This document shows positions 26,456-36,700 of a stretch of 64,000 nucleotides of DNA, in pieces. Position 1 is the first letter of the stretch, and each line of letters opens with the position of its first letter. Position numbers and translations under genes: made by a program. Under the pieces are notes generated by a model. That model searched no databases and was not told the DNA's origin. It worked only from the letters and a program-made list of their open reading frames with translations. The DNA lies in the NCBI GenBank assembly GCA_001910725.1, contig MJGA01000004.1:1178001-1242000 (forward strand), given 5' to 3'. The DNA comes from Phanerodontia chrysosporium (Eukaryota > Basidiomycota > Agaricomycetes > Polyporales > Phanerochaetaceae).

Positions 26456-26776
26456 CAAGGCTCTTCTCCATGTCTGCCTACCTTGTATGTGCACCATTCC
26501 TGATAGAAGCCTTTCACTTACGTGCTCCCTGTCTTGCAGATGAGCTATCTTGAATATATAACGCATTACCAGTTAGCCGCGTCATGCTGGCTGAGAGAAG
26601 CTGTGGGATTGCAATGGAACGCAGCGGCTGGTCTGTTACTCACGCTGGCTCCATCCAGTGTGACGTCAAAGCTTTGTGATGATGTCGGGGCGTATGTCGA
26701 GGAGTGCATACTTATACGCTGGCTGAACAACCCGACCGACCCCGTACACGACCCCACATCCCACATACCTCCCATC

Positions 26777-28538
26777 ATGAGCGCATTCAAGCCAGCGAAT
26801 AACGACAAGATTGTCACCGACGACCAATCCCTCCTCCAGCTCTTCCCCAAGTCGGTAGACCAACTCAAGCCTCCAAAAGTGCGGGGCAATACCTACCTGC
26901 TCAATGGCGAAATCCGCGAGTTCACCGAGTCTACCGACCCTGTCTCGTCAGTCATCACGGCGCAGGATGGCAAGGCGGCGAACCTCACTACGTTTGCGCG
27001 GTGTAACAAGGAAATCGCCATGCAAGCGTTGGACGCGGCGTACAAGGCCTTTGACAAGGGTCGGGGAGAATGGCCTAGGATGAGTATGCAGGAGCGGGCG
27101 AGACGGATGTCTGCCTTCCTCGAGGACTTCAAGAGGATTAAGGACCAGCTCGTGGAACTGCTCATGTGGGACATCTGCAAGAGCAAGAAGGACGCGACGG
27201 ACGAGGTCGACCGCACTATCGGTAAGCCCCGCGTTTAACTGAGTGTCCATCCTTCCTCCTAACACGTCTGCTCCTGCAGATTATATCCAAGATACTATCA
27301 CGCATGCCGTGGAAATGGACAAGGAGTCATCAAAGTTTGAGACAACGTCCGGTGTAGCAGCGCAAGTGAAGCGACTGCCGATAGGGTAAGCATTCAAAAT
27401 GCTTCAATGGCAGAGACGATCGAGGGCTAACTGGTTGGCTTTCAGTGTTGTGCTCGCCTCGGGGCCCTTCAACTACCCTCTAAACGAATGCTATACCACG
27501 TTTATCCCAGCCCTCATTACCGGCAACACCGTTATCCTACGTATCCCGCGCAACGGTGCCTCTCCACACTTCCCTACACTCCCTCTCTTCCAAAAGCACT
27601 TCCCACCAGGCTCTATCAACATCCTCAGTGGCTCGGGACGGGAGATTATGACGCCTCTGATGGAGGATGGTCGGATTGACTTCCTTGCGTTCATTGGACG
27701 TCACAAGTCGGCGAACGCTTTGGTGAAGGACCACCCCGCAGCCAACCGCCTTCACACCATCCTGCAGATGGACGCGAAGGATTGCGCTATCGTTCTCAAG
27801 GACGCTGATGTTGAATACGCCGCGACGCAGTGTGCAAGCGGCGCCTTCTCGTTCAACGGTCAGCGTTGCACGGCGCTCAAGCTCATCTGGGTCCACGAGA
27901 GCATCGCGGAGGCGTTTGTCAAGAAGGTGGTCGAGAAGGTCGATGCAATGAAAGTGGGCATGCCGTGGGACGAAGACGTGAAGATTACACCGCTCTGCGA
28001 GCCCGGCAAGCCGGATGAGCTCAAGGAGATGCTCGAGGACGCCCTCAGCAAGGGCGCGCACATCCTCAACAGGCAGGGCGGCCGGTTCGGAAAAGCCCTC
28101 GTCGCGCCGACCGTCGTCGGGCCCGTCACGAAGGACATGAAGCTGTGGCAAGAGGAGCAGTTCGGGCCCATCATGCCTATCACGTCCTTCGCGAGCGTCG
28201 ACGAGCCGCTCGCGTGGCTCGCGGACAACCACTTTGGCCTGCAGTCCGCGGTGTTCGGGTACGACGCGCAGGAGCTCGCGCGCGTCGTCGACACGATGGC
28301 CTTCCAGGTCGGGCGCGTGAACGTGAACTCGGCGGACAAGCGCGGGCCAGACGTGCTGCCGTTCGTCGGGAAGAAGGACAGCGGCATGGGCGTCACGAAC
28401 GCGAGGGAGGCGGTGCGCGGCTTCACGATCGAGACCATCCTCGCGACCTCCGTCAGCGACGAGAGGAACGTCAAGGCCATCAAGGGCTTGGAGGGTGTCA
28501 GTAATGTCTGGAGCGGCACTCAGACCATATCAAAGTAG
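26777..28538 (+). CDS. NADP-type glyceraldehyde-3-phosphate dehydrogenase-like aldehyde dehydrogenase
   Basis: Aldehyde dehydrogenase superfamily member most like non-phosphorylating GAPDH (GAPN). About 540 aa with two short introns near 27220 and 27390. The start MSAFKPANND is preferred over upstream ATGs, which read into non-coding-like sequence. The cofactor region has VVLASGPFNYPLNE, but the usual KP of the cofactor-binding strand reads RIPRNG. FTGS is replaced by FIGR, and the Glu-containing ELGGK motif reads LQMDAKD. The catalytic cysteine motif is intact (FNGQRCTALKL), as are EEQFGPIMPI and the C-terminal PFVGKKDSGMG. The motif changes suggest a divergent clade with possibly altered activity; the substrate is not known. 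Codon GC rises strongly toward the 3' end. Fold is certain, function less so. Confidence 0.88.
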
Positions 28539-28740
28539 AGCTAGAGATGGGAAACCAAACAGTGTAGTATATCGGAAGTGTAATACTATAATCGTAAGCT
28601 ACCTTTGACTCTGTCCCATGCTCTGGCTTGACGAATGAACATGTAGATGGGTGTTTCAGGAAGGGAGTAGCTTCCTGGCGTTATGCGTGGTACAAACATC
28701 AATGGTACATACAGCGTAATGATAGGCAACATGACTATAA

Positions 28741-29619
28741 TTACGACAAAGTGCGTTCGATCCCCATCCTCAACTTCTCGAGCCACATCTCGCGGTTGGG
28801 AAACCTCATACCCGAATCACTGGGCTTGTCCGAGATGCCCAGAGGCATCAGGTGCTTGAGGCTCCCACAGGACACGATCGCAATCGCGATGCCCAACCCG
28901 CCCTGCCGCTCGATCTCGCGGGACTGCTGCTGGATGAGGTCGATGTGCTCGAGGAGCGCAGGCGCGCTCGATGCCTGCCCACCCGCCATCAGCCGCATCT
29001 CCCACACCCTGCAAAAGCCGAGCCGCGCAACGCACCTGGTAGGACGCGCGGACGTCGTCGACGGTGCACACCTCGGCGCTGCGGAGGCGGAACTCGCGCG
29101 GGGGCGGCAGCGCGGTGTGCTCGAGCTCGACCCAGAGCACGCACCGCCGCACGTTCTCGGGGTGCGTGTCGAGCGCGAACGCCTCGAGCGCGGCCACCGT
29201 CAGGATCGCCCGCCGCGTCTGCGCGAAGCGCTTCAGCGCCTGCTCGACCTCGCGCGCCGTGCCCACGCCACGCCCGCGACCGCGCCGGCGGCGCTGGCAG
29301 CTGCGCGCGGCGGCCCTGGCCTCCGCGCGGGACTGCGCGTTCACGCGGCACGCGTCCTTGTGCCGCGGCCAGTGCGCGACCTGGCATTCCTTGCTCTGCG
29401 GGGACACACCCAGGGAAATAAGAAGGGCGGCGTCAGCGTACAGTCGCGTCGGATTGCCCACGCGCTAGTGTTGTGGCTACGCACGCAGTAGTGCGCGCGC
29501 TTGCAGCGCGCGCAGCTCAGGAGCTTGTGCTCCGCGGTCTGCCGCTCCCAGCAGTTCTGGCACTGCCGGAGCACGTCGTTCGCGGGGTTGGCGGCGGTGT
29601 CGGTGGGTGGTGTCTGCAT
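28741..29619 (-). CDS. MYND zinc-finger protein
   Basis: Small protein with an N-terminal MYND finger, a zinc-binding protein-interaction module. Exon 1 starts at 29619 and encodes CQNCWERQ, LLSCARCKRAHYC; after an intron with its acceptor near 29400 it continues SKECQVAHWPRHKDAC. Together these give the C-C-C-C-C-C-H-C set expected of MYND. The middle is Ala/Arg-rich with LDTHPENVRRCVLWVELE. A 61-nt intron after RASYQ then joins in phase to ASSAPALLEHIDLIQQQ, and the protein ends SCGSLKHLMPLGISD...LEKLRMGIERTLS. Many such short MYND proteins of unknown role exist in Agaricomycetes. The start could lie further upstream, but the sequence there is poorly protein-like. Confidence 0.75.
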
Positions 29620-29931
29620 GGCGTCCGTGCGAGGGGTGGGGTGGTTGAGGCGACTCGGATGCGGGGTCTTGTGGTGGCTGCAAGCGTTCAAATACATGGG
29701 CCAGGTGACTAGGGGCGGGGACAGGGGCGCCCGCGGCATCCGCTTCCGTTGGGTTGGGCGCAGCGCCCCGCATCGATTTGCATCCGCCATTCCACGACGG
29801 AACATATTGCCACGTTGCACTTGGGCCGCTCTACGTCTCTCCGCGGATAGATAACGCAGCACGAGCAGTCTGTTATTTGTTCAAAGCTATATACCACACT
29901 CCGAGCAGGAATTTACCGCGACACGGGGTCC
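29620..29931. other. Spacer between the MYND gene and AKR 1
   Basis: 312 bp containing the MYND promoter and the AKR 1 3' UTR. I see no further gene or repeat. Confidence 0.4.
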
Positions 29932-31259
29932 TTTAGGGCTTGATAGGCTCCGGCTTGGGCCACTTGTCAAAGTGGCCCGCAATCGTGTACCCGATGCTAT
30001 ACTCAGTCCCATCGCCCTGAGTCGCTGCGTGTCAGTACGAGCAGCCATTTGCATGCAGAAAAATACACGCACAACGAGATCATACGGGAACCCCTTGTCC
30101 AGCGGCACGATCTCATCGAGGCGCCTGATGTGCTCGGCGGTGAGGTGCAGCTCGAGGGCCTCGAGGTTCTGGTGCAGGTGCTCGACCTTGCGGCCGCCGA
30201 CGACGGGGAAGACGTACGGCGCCTTCTGCATGACCCACGCGATCGCGACGCTCGTGATGCTCTTCGCGCCGAGCTCGTGCGCGACCTTCTCGAGCTCCGC
30301 GCACACCGCGCGCTGCGCGGGCGTGCGCAGCCAGTCGCCGAAGATCGCGCGCCCGCCCTCGCCCGACGCGCGCCGCCGCTGCTCCTCGGCGTCCGTGCGG
30401 ATCTTGCCGCCGCCGAGCACGTTCCACGGCGCGATCGCCATGCCTGCCGTCGTGGGCGCGGGTCAGCCGTGGCCGCAGGCGGCGCGGTGCGGAGAAGAGA
30501 AAGCGCGCGCACCTTGGGAGACGCACATCGGGAGGATGTCGCGCTCAAAGTCGCGGTCGAGGATGCTCCACTTGCCCTGGTAGACCGCGAAGGGCGTCTT
30601 GTGCGCCATGCGCGCGTACGTGTTCGCCTGGGCGACGACCCACGCGGGGGTGTCGCTGGCGCCGAGGTACAGGACCTTGCCCTGGAGGACGAGCGCGTGG
30701 AGGGCGTCCATGACTTCCTCGACGCCACTCGTGTAGTCCCACCAGTGCACGTACAGGATGTCGACGTAGTCCGTGCGCAGCTTGCGGAGCGACGCGGCGA
30801 GCGAGTTCTTGAGCGACTTGGCGTGGTTCCCGACGAAGCAGCTGTGCTGCCCGCCCTTGCCGCGCCGGTAGTCCGTCGTGTACTTTGTCGCGAGCACAAT
30901 CTGCTCGCGCAGCCCGCGCGCCTCCATCCACTCGCCGAGGAACTCTTCCGAGCTCTCGTCCTGGCTGCAAGAGACAGGGCGCGAGGTCAGCACAGGCGGG
31001 CACGCCGCTGCGGCGGGTGGGGGGTCACGCACTAGCTGTTGGCGGTGTCGATGAAGTTGCCGCCGGCGTCGTAGAATGCGTCGAGCAGCTTGAAGCTGGC
31101 TTCCTTGTCCATGCTGCCCATGCCAAACTGCTGCCACTTGTCGCCGATGCTCATCGCGCCGAGCTGGATGGGGGAGACATGGACGCCTGCGAGCTTGGAC
31201 AGCTGTCTGTGACGACCGAGCCGGGTGGCAGGCTCAGGAGGAGGCACGAAGAAACTCAT
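29932..31259 (-). CDS. Aldo-keto reductase 1 (aryl-alcohol dehydrogenase type)
   Basis: NADPH-dependent aldo-keto reductase of the aryl-alcohol dehydrogenase group, used by wood-decay fungi to reduce aromatic aldehydes. About 385 aa; four exons. The start MSFFVPPPEP is followed by [30 protein letters not shown] and [10 protein letters not shown], with the catalytic Asp region. Next come [52 protein letters not shown] with the catalytic-site His, [10 protein letters not shown], the cofactor loop [10 protein letters not shown] and [21 protein letters not shown]. It ends [23 protein letters not shown] box (31324-31330) lies 65 bp upstream. The gene is the downstream copy of a tandem pair and appears intact. 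Substrate is inferred from the family. Confidence 0.93.
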
Positions 31260-31775
31260 AGTGTGCTGGAGTAAGTGACTAGAGGCAGATATTGGTGAGG
31301 AGTAGGTCGAAAAGCAGACAGGCTTATATACGTACGCCGCCGGCGACGAGCGTGGCTCAGCGCCGACTGCTTGTGCAACGGCAGCGTAGAGGCTACGGAG
31401 GTGCAATGCACATACGCGTCGTTGGCGGCATGCAGGGGACTTCTCGAGGCATGGTCAGCTTGTTTGACGTTAGTGCAAGCAGAGGGCTATAGGAGATGGA
31501 AAGGCGCCCGGAGAGTTAGCCCGCAGGATCGTCACCGCAGATGACACCAGCGGCAACTTCCTCCAATCGCTGCCATAGAAGCGTCACAAGCGACACGCAC
31601 GCGCACGGCACTCGAGGCGCATCGCTCGTTGCCGTCAGAGCGAGTGTTCAGCGGATGCTGCTCTCTGCCGCCCGCCCTACTCCGGCTTGTCCCGGACGCC
31701 ACCATGTCGCTGACTCAGCCCATCTGGCGCGCAAACGGCGTGCATTCTAGTGACTAGTACGATACTCTGGCTCTT
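31260..31775. promoter_or_regulatory. Spacer between the two AKR genes
   Basis: About 515 bp with the AKR 1 promoter (TATA at 31324-31330) and the AKR 2 3' UTR. No further gene or repeat is seen. Confidence 0.5.
31324..31330 (-). promoter_or_regulatory. TATA box of AKR 1
   Basis: TATATAA on the minus strand, 65 bp before the AKR 1 start codon. AKR 2 has the same element at nearly the same distance. Confidence 0.65.
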
Positions 31776-33093
31776 CTACACAGACGGCTTTATCGCACCA
31801 ATCCTCGTAGGCCACTTGTCAAAATGCCCTGCAACCTTGTAATGCATAAAGTAGTCGTTGCCATCGGTCTGCGTCCATCGTCAGCACAGCTCGCGCCAAA
31901 GCACCCAGGAGGAGACTCACGAAGCGATCGTACGGCCAGCCCCGCTCAAACGGCACAATCTTGTCCAGGCGTTGGATCTGCTCGTCCGAGAGCGACAGCT
32001 CGAGGGCCTCCAGGTTCTGGTGCAGGTGCTCGACCTTGCGACCACCGATGACGGGGAAGACGTACGGCGCCTTCTGCATGACCCACGCGATCGCGACGCT
32101 CGTGATGCTCTTCGCCCCAATCTCCTGCGCGACCTTCTCGAGCTCCGCACACACCGCACGCTCCTGCGGCGTGCGCAGCCAGTCGCCGACCAGCTTCCGG
32201 CCCTCCTCGCCCGACTCGATGCGCCGCTGCTCCTCCGCGTCCGTGCGCAGCTTCCCCCGCCGAGCACGTTCCACGGCGCGATGGCGAGACCTGCGCCCAC
32301 CGAGATCAGCACCCTGTCATCCCCTGGCACCACAAGCAGCCACGGCCCGCGCACCTTCGCTGACGCACATCGGCAGGATGTCGCGCTCAAAGTCGCGGTC
32401 GAGGATGCTCCACTTGCCCTGGTAGATCGCGAACGGCGTCTTGCCGTTGTACCGCGCGTACTGGTTCGCCTTGACGACGACCCACGCGGGCGTGTCGCTG
32501 ATGCCGAGGTACAGCACCTTGCGCTGCTGCACGAGCGTGTGCAGGCCGTCCATGACCTCCTCGACGCCGCTCGTGTAGTCCCACCAGTGCACGTACAGGA
32601 CGTCGACGTAGTCCGTCCGCAGCTTCCGCAGCGAGTCCGCGATCGAGTTCTGCAGCGACTTGGCGCTGTTCCCGATGAAGCAGCTGTGCTGCCCGCCTTT
32701 CCCGCGCCGGTAGTCCGACGAGAACTTGGTCGCGAGCACGATCTCGCCGCGCAGCCCGCGCGCCTCCATCCACTCGCCGATGAGCTCCTCCGAGCTCTCG
32801 TCCTGGCTGTTTCCCCCCCGTCAGCGACACGCGCCAGAGGGGAACGGGGGGCACCCCACTCACTAGTTGTTCGCGGTGTCGATAAAGTTCCCGCCGGCCG
32901 CGTAGAACGCGTCGAGCAGCCGGAAGCTCGACTCCCGGTCCATGCTGCCCATCCCGAACTGCTGCCACTTGTCGCCGATGCTCATCGCGCCGAGCTGGAT
33001 CGGCGAGACGTGCACGCCTGCGCGCGGCCCGAGCTGGCGGTGGCGCGCGAGCCGCGTCGGCGGCGGCGGGGGGAGGGTCCAGAAGCCGCTCAT
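31776..33093 (-). CDS. Aldo-keto reductase 2, tandem paralogue with a single-base frame break
   Basis: Close paralogue of AKR 1 with the same exon layout: [74 protein letters not shown] and [21 protein letters not shown], ending [20 protein letters not shown]. In the cofactor loop the frame slips at the C run 32254-32258 (plus strand): APWNVLGGG is read in one frame and [11 protein letters not shown] in another, where AKR 1 has the two continuous. The copy is one base short in a GGGGG run. No intron can repair it because the loop is conserved in all homologues. Either a sequencing or assembly error or a recently disabled duplicate. All other catalytic motifs are intact, which favours an error or a very recent loss. 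Confidence 0.88.
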
Positions 33094-33108
33094 CGTGTCG
33101 AGTGCTCT

Positions 33109-33170
33109 GTGTGTGTGTGTGCGTGGGGGGAAGCCCTCGCCATGCGCGCATTATATACGCACACACACAC
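33109..33170. repeat. Inverted GT/AC microsatellite pair enclosing the AKR 2 TATA box
   Basis: A (TG)n tract ending in gcgt (33109-33124) and acgcacacac... (33157-33170) are reverse complements over about 14 bp. They flank a 32-bp centre that includes most of the TATA box. A (TC)n tract follows at 33171-33184. Confidence 0.8.
33151..33157 (-). promoter_or_regulatory. TATA box of AKR 2
   Basis: TATATAA on the minus strand, 58 bp before the AKR 2 start codon, lying between the two arms of the GT/AC inverted repeat. Confidence 0.65.
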
Positions 33171-33184
33171 TCTCTCTCTCTCTC

Positions 33185-33769
33185 CGAGCGGCGCCCGCCC
33201 TCTGCCCTCCGCCCAGCACGATCGATGGCCGCGCACGACGATGAATAAGGGTGCGCAGACGGCCAAGGGTGGTGCTGGCGGGCAGCCGCGCCTTGCCGTC
33301 ATCCGCGTTCGCGTCAGCCAGGGTCCGCCGGGTGAGCAGCACTGACGCGCGGGTAATCGGGAGCCGCACGGGCGACGCGTCCTCGGCAGGGCGCGTACGC
33401 CAGCCCCCGGCAGAAGCTCGTGCGCCCACGCGCCCCCGCGAGCGCGCGCGGACCCCTCGGCGATCGCTGTCAAGGCCGAGTCGTCATCCAGCAGAGGCCA
33501 CTCCTCACTGAGGACGGCCACTCCAGCCGGGGCGAGAGCGACGTCGAGCCGAGCGCCACAACGTCTCCAGGCGATCCATGTCAGGCACAGCAGGTAACAC
33601 GACGCCGAAAGGCACTATTAGCATATCCATTTTCTGCGGCACGAAACCAACTATCCATGTGTGGGTGAATAACATAAGCTGACCAGACGACAAGTCAAGA
33701 AAACAGAAAACACGAATAAACATGACAAAACCCGCGTATCTATCAAAGGGGCAAGGTCGTGCACGCAAA
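33185..33769. other. Upstream flank of AKR 2 and 3' flank of SEC16
   Basis: About 585 bp of GC-rich sequence with short ORFs on both strands, none with splice joins or protein-like composition I can support. It probably holds distal AKR 2 promoter sequence and the SEC16 3' UTR. Confidence 0.4.
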
Positions 33770-36700
33770 TCAGCTCGCGTGCTCCTGGAAGACATCCACA
33801 TAACGGCTGCGCGCGTTGCGCTTCGCCGCCGGACGCGCGCGCGCGCCGCCCATGGGCGGCAGGCCGTCGAGGCCCGGCGGGTCCATCGACGACGCACTCG
33901 CCGACCGCGGCGGCATCGGTGTCGCGCTCGCCGGTGTGTTCGGCGCGGAGCTCGCCTCGGGCGGCACCAGGTTCGAGCGCACGCGCATCGGCGGCTTCTT
34001 CGGGGGCCCCTCCGTGAGGTCGATCGCCGTCGCGGGGCGTGCTGGCGGCGTGCCCGGCGTGGGCGGCGCAGGTTGCGACCGGAAGGTCGACGAGCCCGGC
34101 GACGCCGTCTGCGCTCGCGGCGGCGGCGGCGGGGCCGTTGGTGCAGCGGCCGTTGGCCCAGCCTAGGCGACACAATGGCGTTCAGTACGCAGGTAGCGGA
34201 AACAGAGGACGGCACGTACGTTCTTGTTCACCCAGCGCTTCAGCTCCTTGTCGTAGTAAAAGTTGTTGTTCTCGCCAAGGTTCGCTTTGACCGGGCCTGG
34301 CGAGCTCTCGTTGCGCTTCCACAGCTTGCTGATCGAGAACCACCCTCCCGAGGATGCAGCTGCAAAGTAAAATTGTCAGTGCATAGTCACAGCTCCTGAC
34401 GCAAGAGGGCATACCAGGCTTCTCAGCCTCTTTCGCGGGCTCGGCCTTCTGTGCTTGCGCAGCGGGCTTCTCTTCGGCCTCCTCTTTGGGTGACTCAGCC
34501 TTGGCCTTCGACTTGTGCGAGCTGTTGCCCAGGCCAAGGTCGTCCTCTTCGTCGACGTCGTCGAGCCTCGCCGCAGCGTGCGTGCCGTTGTGCTGGCTCG
34601 GCGTCGCAGCATACGGGGTCGGGGTGTCGTCCATGAGCGAGATGAAGCCGTCCGTCGAGGCCTCCGTGTGCGGTGGTGCTGGGTGAGAGAAAGACGCAGC
34701 AGTGGGCGTCGGGGCCCCAGAGTCGCCCCACCACGTTCCCAGGGAGGGACCGGAGGGCGTGTCCGCCTGGTCGTCCGCTCCCACCTCGTTGGACAGGCTG
34801 CTCCGGTCTACCCTGGGTGCCGCCTCAGGAGCGTAACCATACCCGTACGGCGACTGATTCTGGCTCCTGGGAGGCAGGTCGCCGAACGACGCGCCCATCG
34901 CGCTTGCCGACGACACGCGTGGGACAGGCGAGGGCTTCCGGCGGAGATAGTCGACCGCGGAGGAGGCCCTCGCGATCTGGCTGCCAGGTGCAGGACGCAG
35001 GCCCATCGCTGATCCCGTACGCAACGGCGCAGAGTTCGGGATGTCCGCCAGATTCACAGTCGACATCTGCGGGGACGGTGCGGTGGAACTAGCCGCAGAT
35101 GAGATCGTGCTGTAGTGCGTGAACGGTCCGCTGAAAGTGGGTTCTTTCCCTTGCTGGTCCACCGGCTTCGGCGAATCCCCATCACCCGTGATGAAGTTCG
35201 TGAACCCGCGTTCTAACCATCCACTGATCTTGTCCAAACTCGGCCTAGTGACCTTTGCCCAGGAGCCTGACTTGTCAAGCATGGGCGCAGCGGTCAGCCG
35301 GTCTACTAGACCCCGCAGCTGCTCTCCAAAGGTAGCGTTCAGATAGGGCGATGGCCGGTTCAACGAACTTGAGATGGCCTCGCAATACCTGACGAGTAGT
35401 GTTATTTAGACAATTGCTAAGCGATGCGTTTTCCGCAACCTACCTGTTCGCTTGGTCAACATGACCGAGCTCACAAAGCCACGCTGCTCGGATGAGCCTG
35501 TATGGCTGCAAGTGGGGTAGTCCGGGGAAGGGCTCCTGACCCTTCGCGGGTGTCGCTAGTGACAATCCGAACTCAACAATTTCTGAGAAGATGATCGGGT
35601 CGGGATCCTTCCAAAAGTTCGGCTGCAGCTGCGGGCTAGCAGAACCAAACAATACCACACGCGCAGACGGCGATCCGACACCGCCGATCAGCGATGTTTG
35701 AGGTGACAGGAGGTAGCTAGAAGCAACGGTATGAGTTGTGAGACACAGTAGACTTGAAAGCTATCACTTACCATACATGGGCTGCTTCGATCCAGTTGTT
35801 TGCGGCCAACTGATCACCCAGGGCAGTCAGGGCAGATGAGTTCTCGGTCGTCATGTTGCTATTGAGGATCATCGCCGCGGTCTCCGGCCACTTGGCCAGA
35901 ACGTCCTTCGGTAGGACCATAGGAGGCATAGGAGGCAGGAAACTGGCAGTCATTGGTGTCGAAGCTGCGGCCGCAGGAGCAAGGGCCTGGAGGGAGGGCA
36001 TCGAGCCCAGAGGCTTCGGAGGAAGTAGCTCTTGGACTGCACTACCAGTCAGCGGGTCGGCTGCCTAGCATTACAATTGAGCCTTACCTGCAGCAGGACC
36101 CTGACCAGCGAACAGGCTGTATGCTACCTTCAACGGTTCGCGCCCATTGCTGCTAGCAGACTTCAGGTCCATGGTATGCAATGATCCAAGGCTCGACTCC
36201 TTGGAAGAGAGCTCGGCACGCAAAAACTCCGTGACGACTTCCTTCCACGCCTCTTTGTCAATGCTGCTCGCGATAACCATGGCGTGAGCCCACAGCTTCT
36301 CGTCAGCAGCGTATTGGTAGGCTGCACGGCGATCTCCACGCAAGAGGAATTGCGAGATTTTGTTCAGCTGCGATGCACGAAGCGTGTGCACAGAAATGGT
36401 CGCATCATCTGGTGACAATGCTGAACCATGTCCTGGGTACGACGATGCGAGAGCTGGAACATGTAGAGAGTCAGTGGCAGCGTCGGCCGTAGTGCCTAGG
36501 TGCGGAAGCAGTGCAGCGCGGACGGCTGAGTCAATCTGAGGGCTGGCAGGGATGATCAGGGATCAGTGTCGTGAATAAACACAAAGGGTGGTGACCCACC
36601 TGCCGCATAACTTGCCGTCATTCTCCACCATCACCTTCAAAAGCCTAACCATGGCCAGCTTCGCCTCTGCACGGAACCCTTCGACGCTCCCCTGGTGCAG

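Larger units (their letters stand above)
26292..26776. promoter_or_regulatory. Promoter region of the ALDH gene with telomere-like and triple GGCGCGTT elements
   Basis: 485 bp between the GH43 stop and the ALDH start. It holds a telomere-like CCTAACCCTAACCC at 26386-26399, three copies of AACGCGCCA at 26430-26455, and an AT-rich TATA-like run (atatata) at 26554-26560. The TATA-like run is 217 bp from the ATG, so a longer 5' UTR is implied if it is used. Confidence 0.5.

Noticed and set aside
28990..29045. Frame break in the MYND gene
   Set aside because: A 61-nt GT-AG intron from after RASYQ to before ASSAPALL joins the two frames in phase, so no indel is needed.
30049..31035. 328-codon plus-strand open frame across AKR 1
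   Set aside because: Antisense shadow of AKR 1, composed mainly of Arg/Ala/Leu/Val.
31858..33345. 495-codon plus-strand open frame across AKR 2
   Set aside because: It is antisense to a clear AKR coding sequence; long antisense frames are common in high-GC codon-biased genes.
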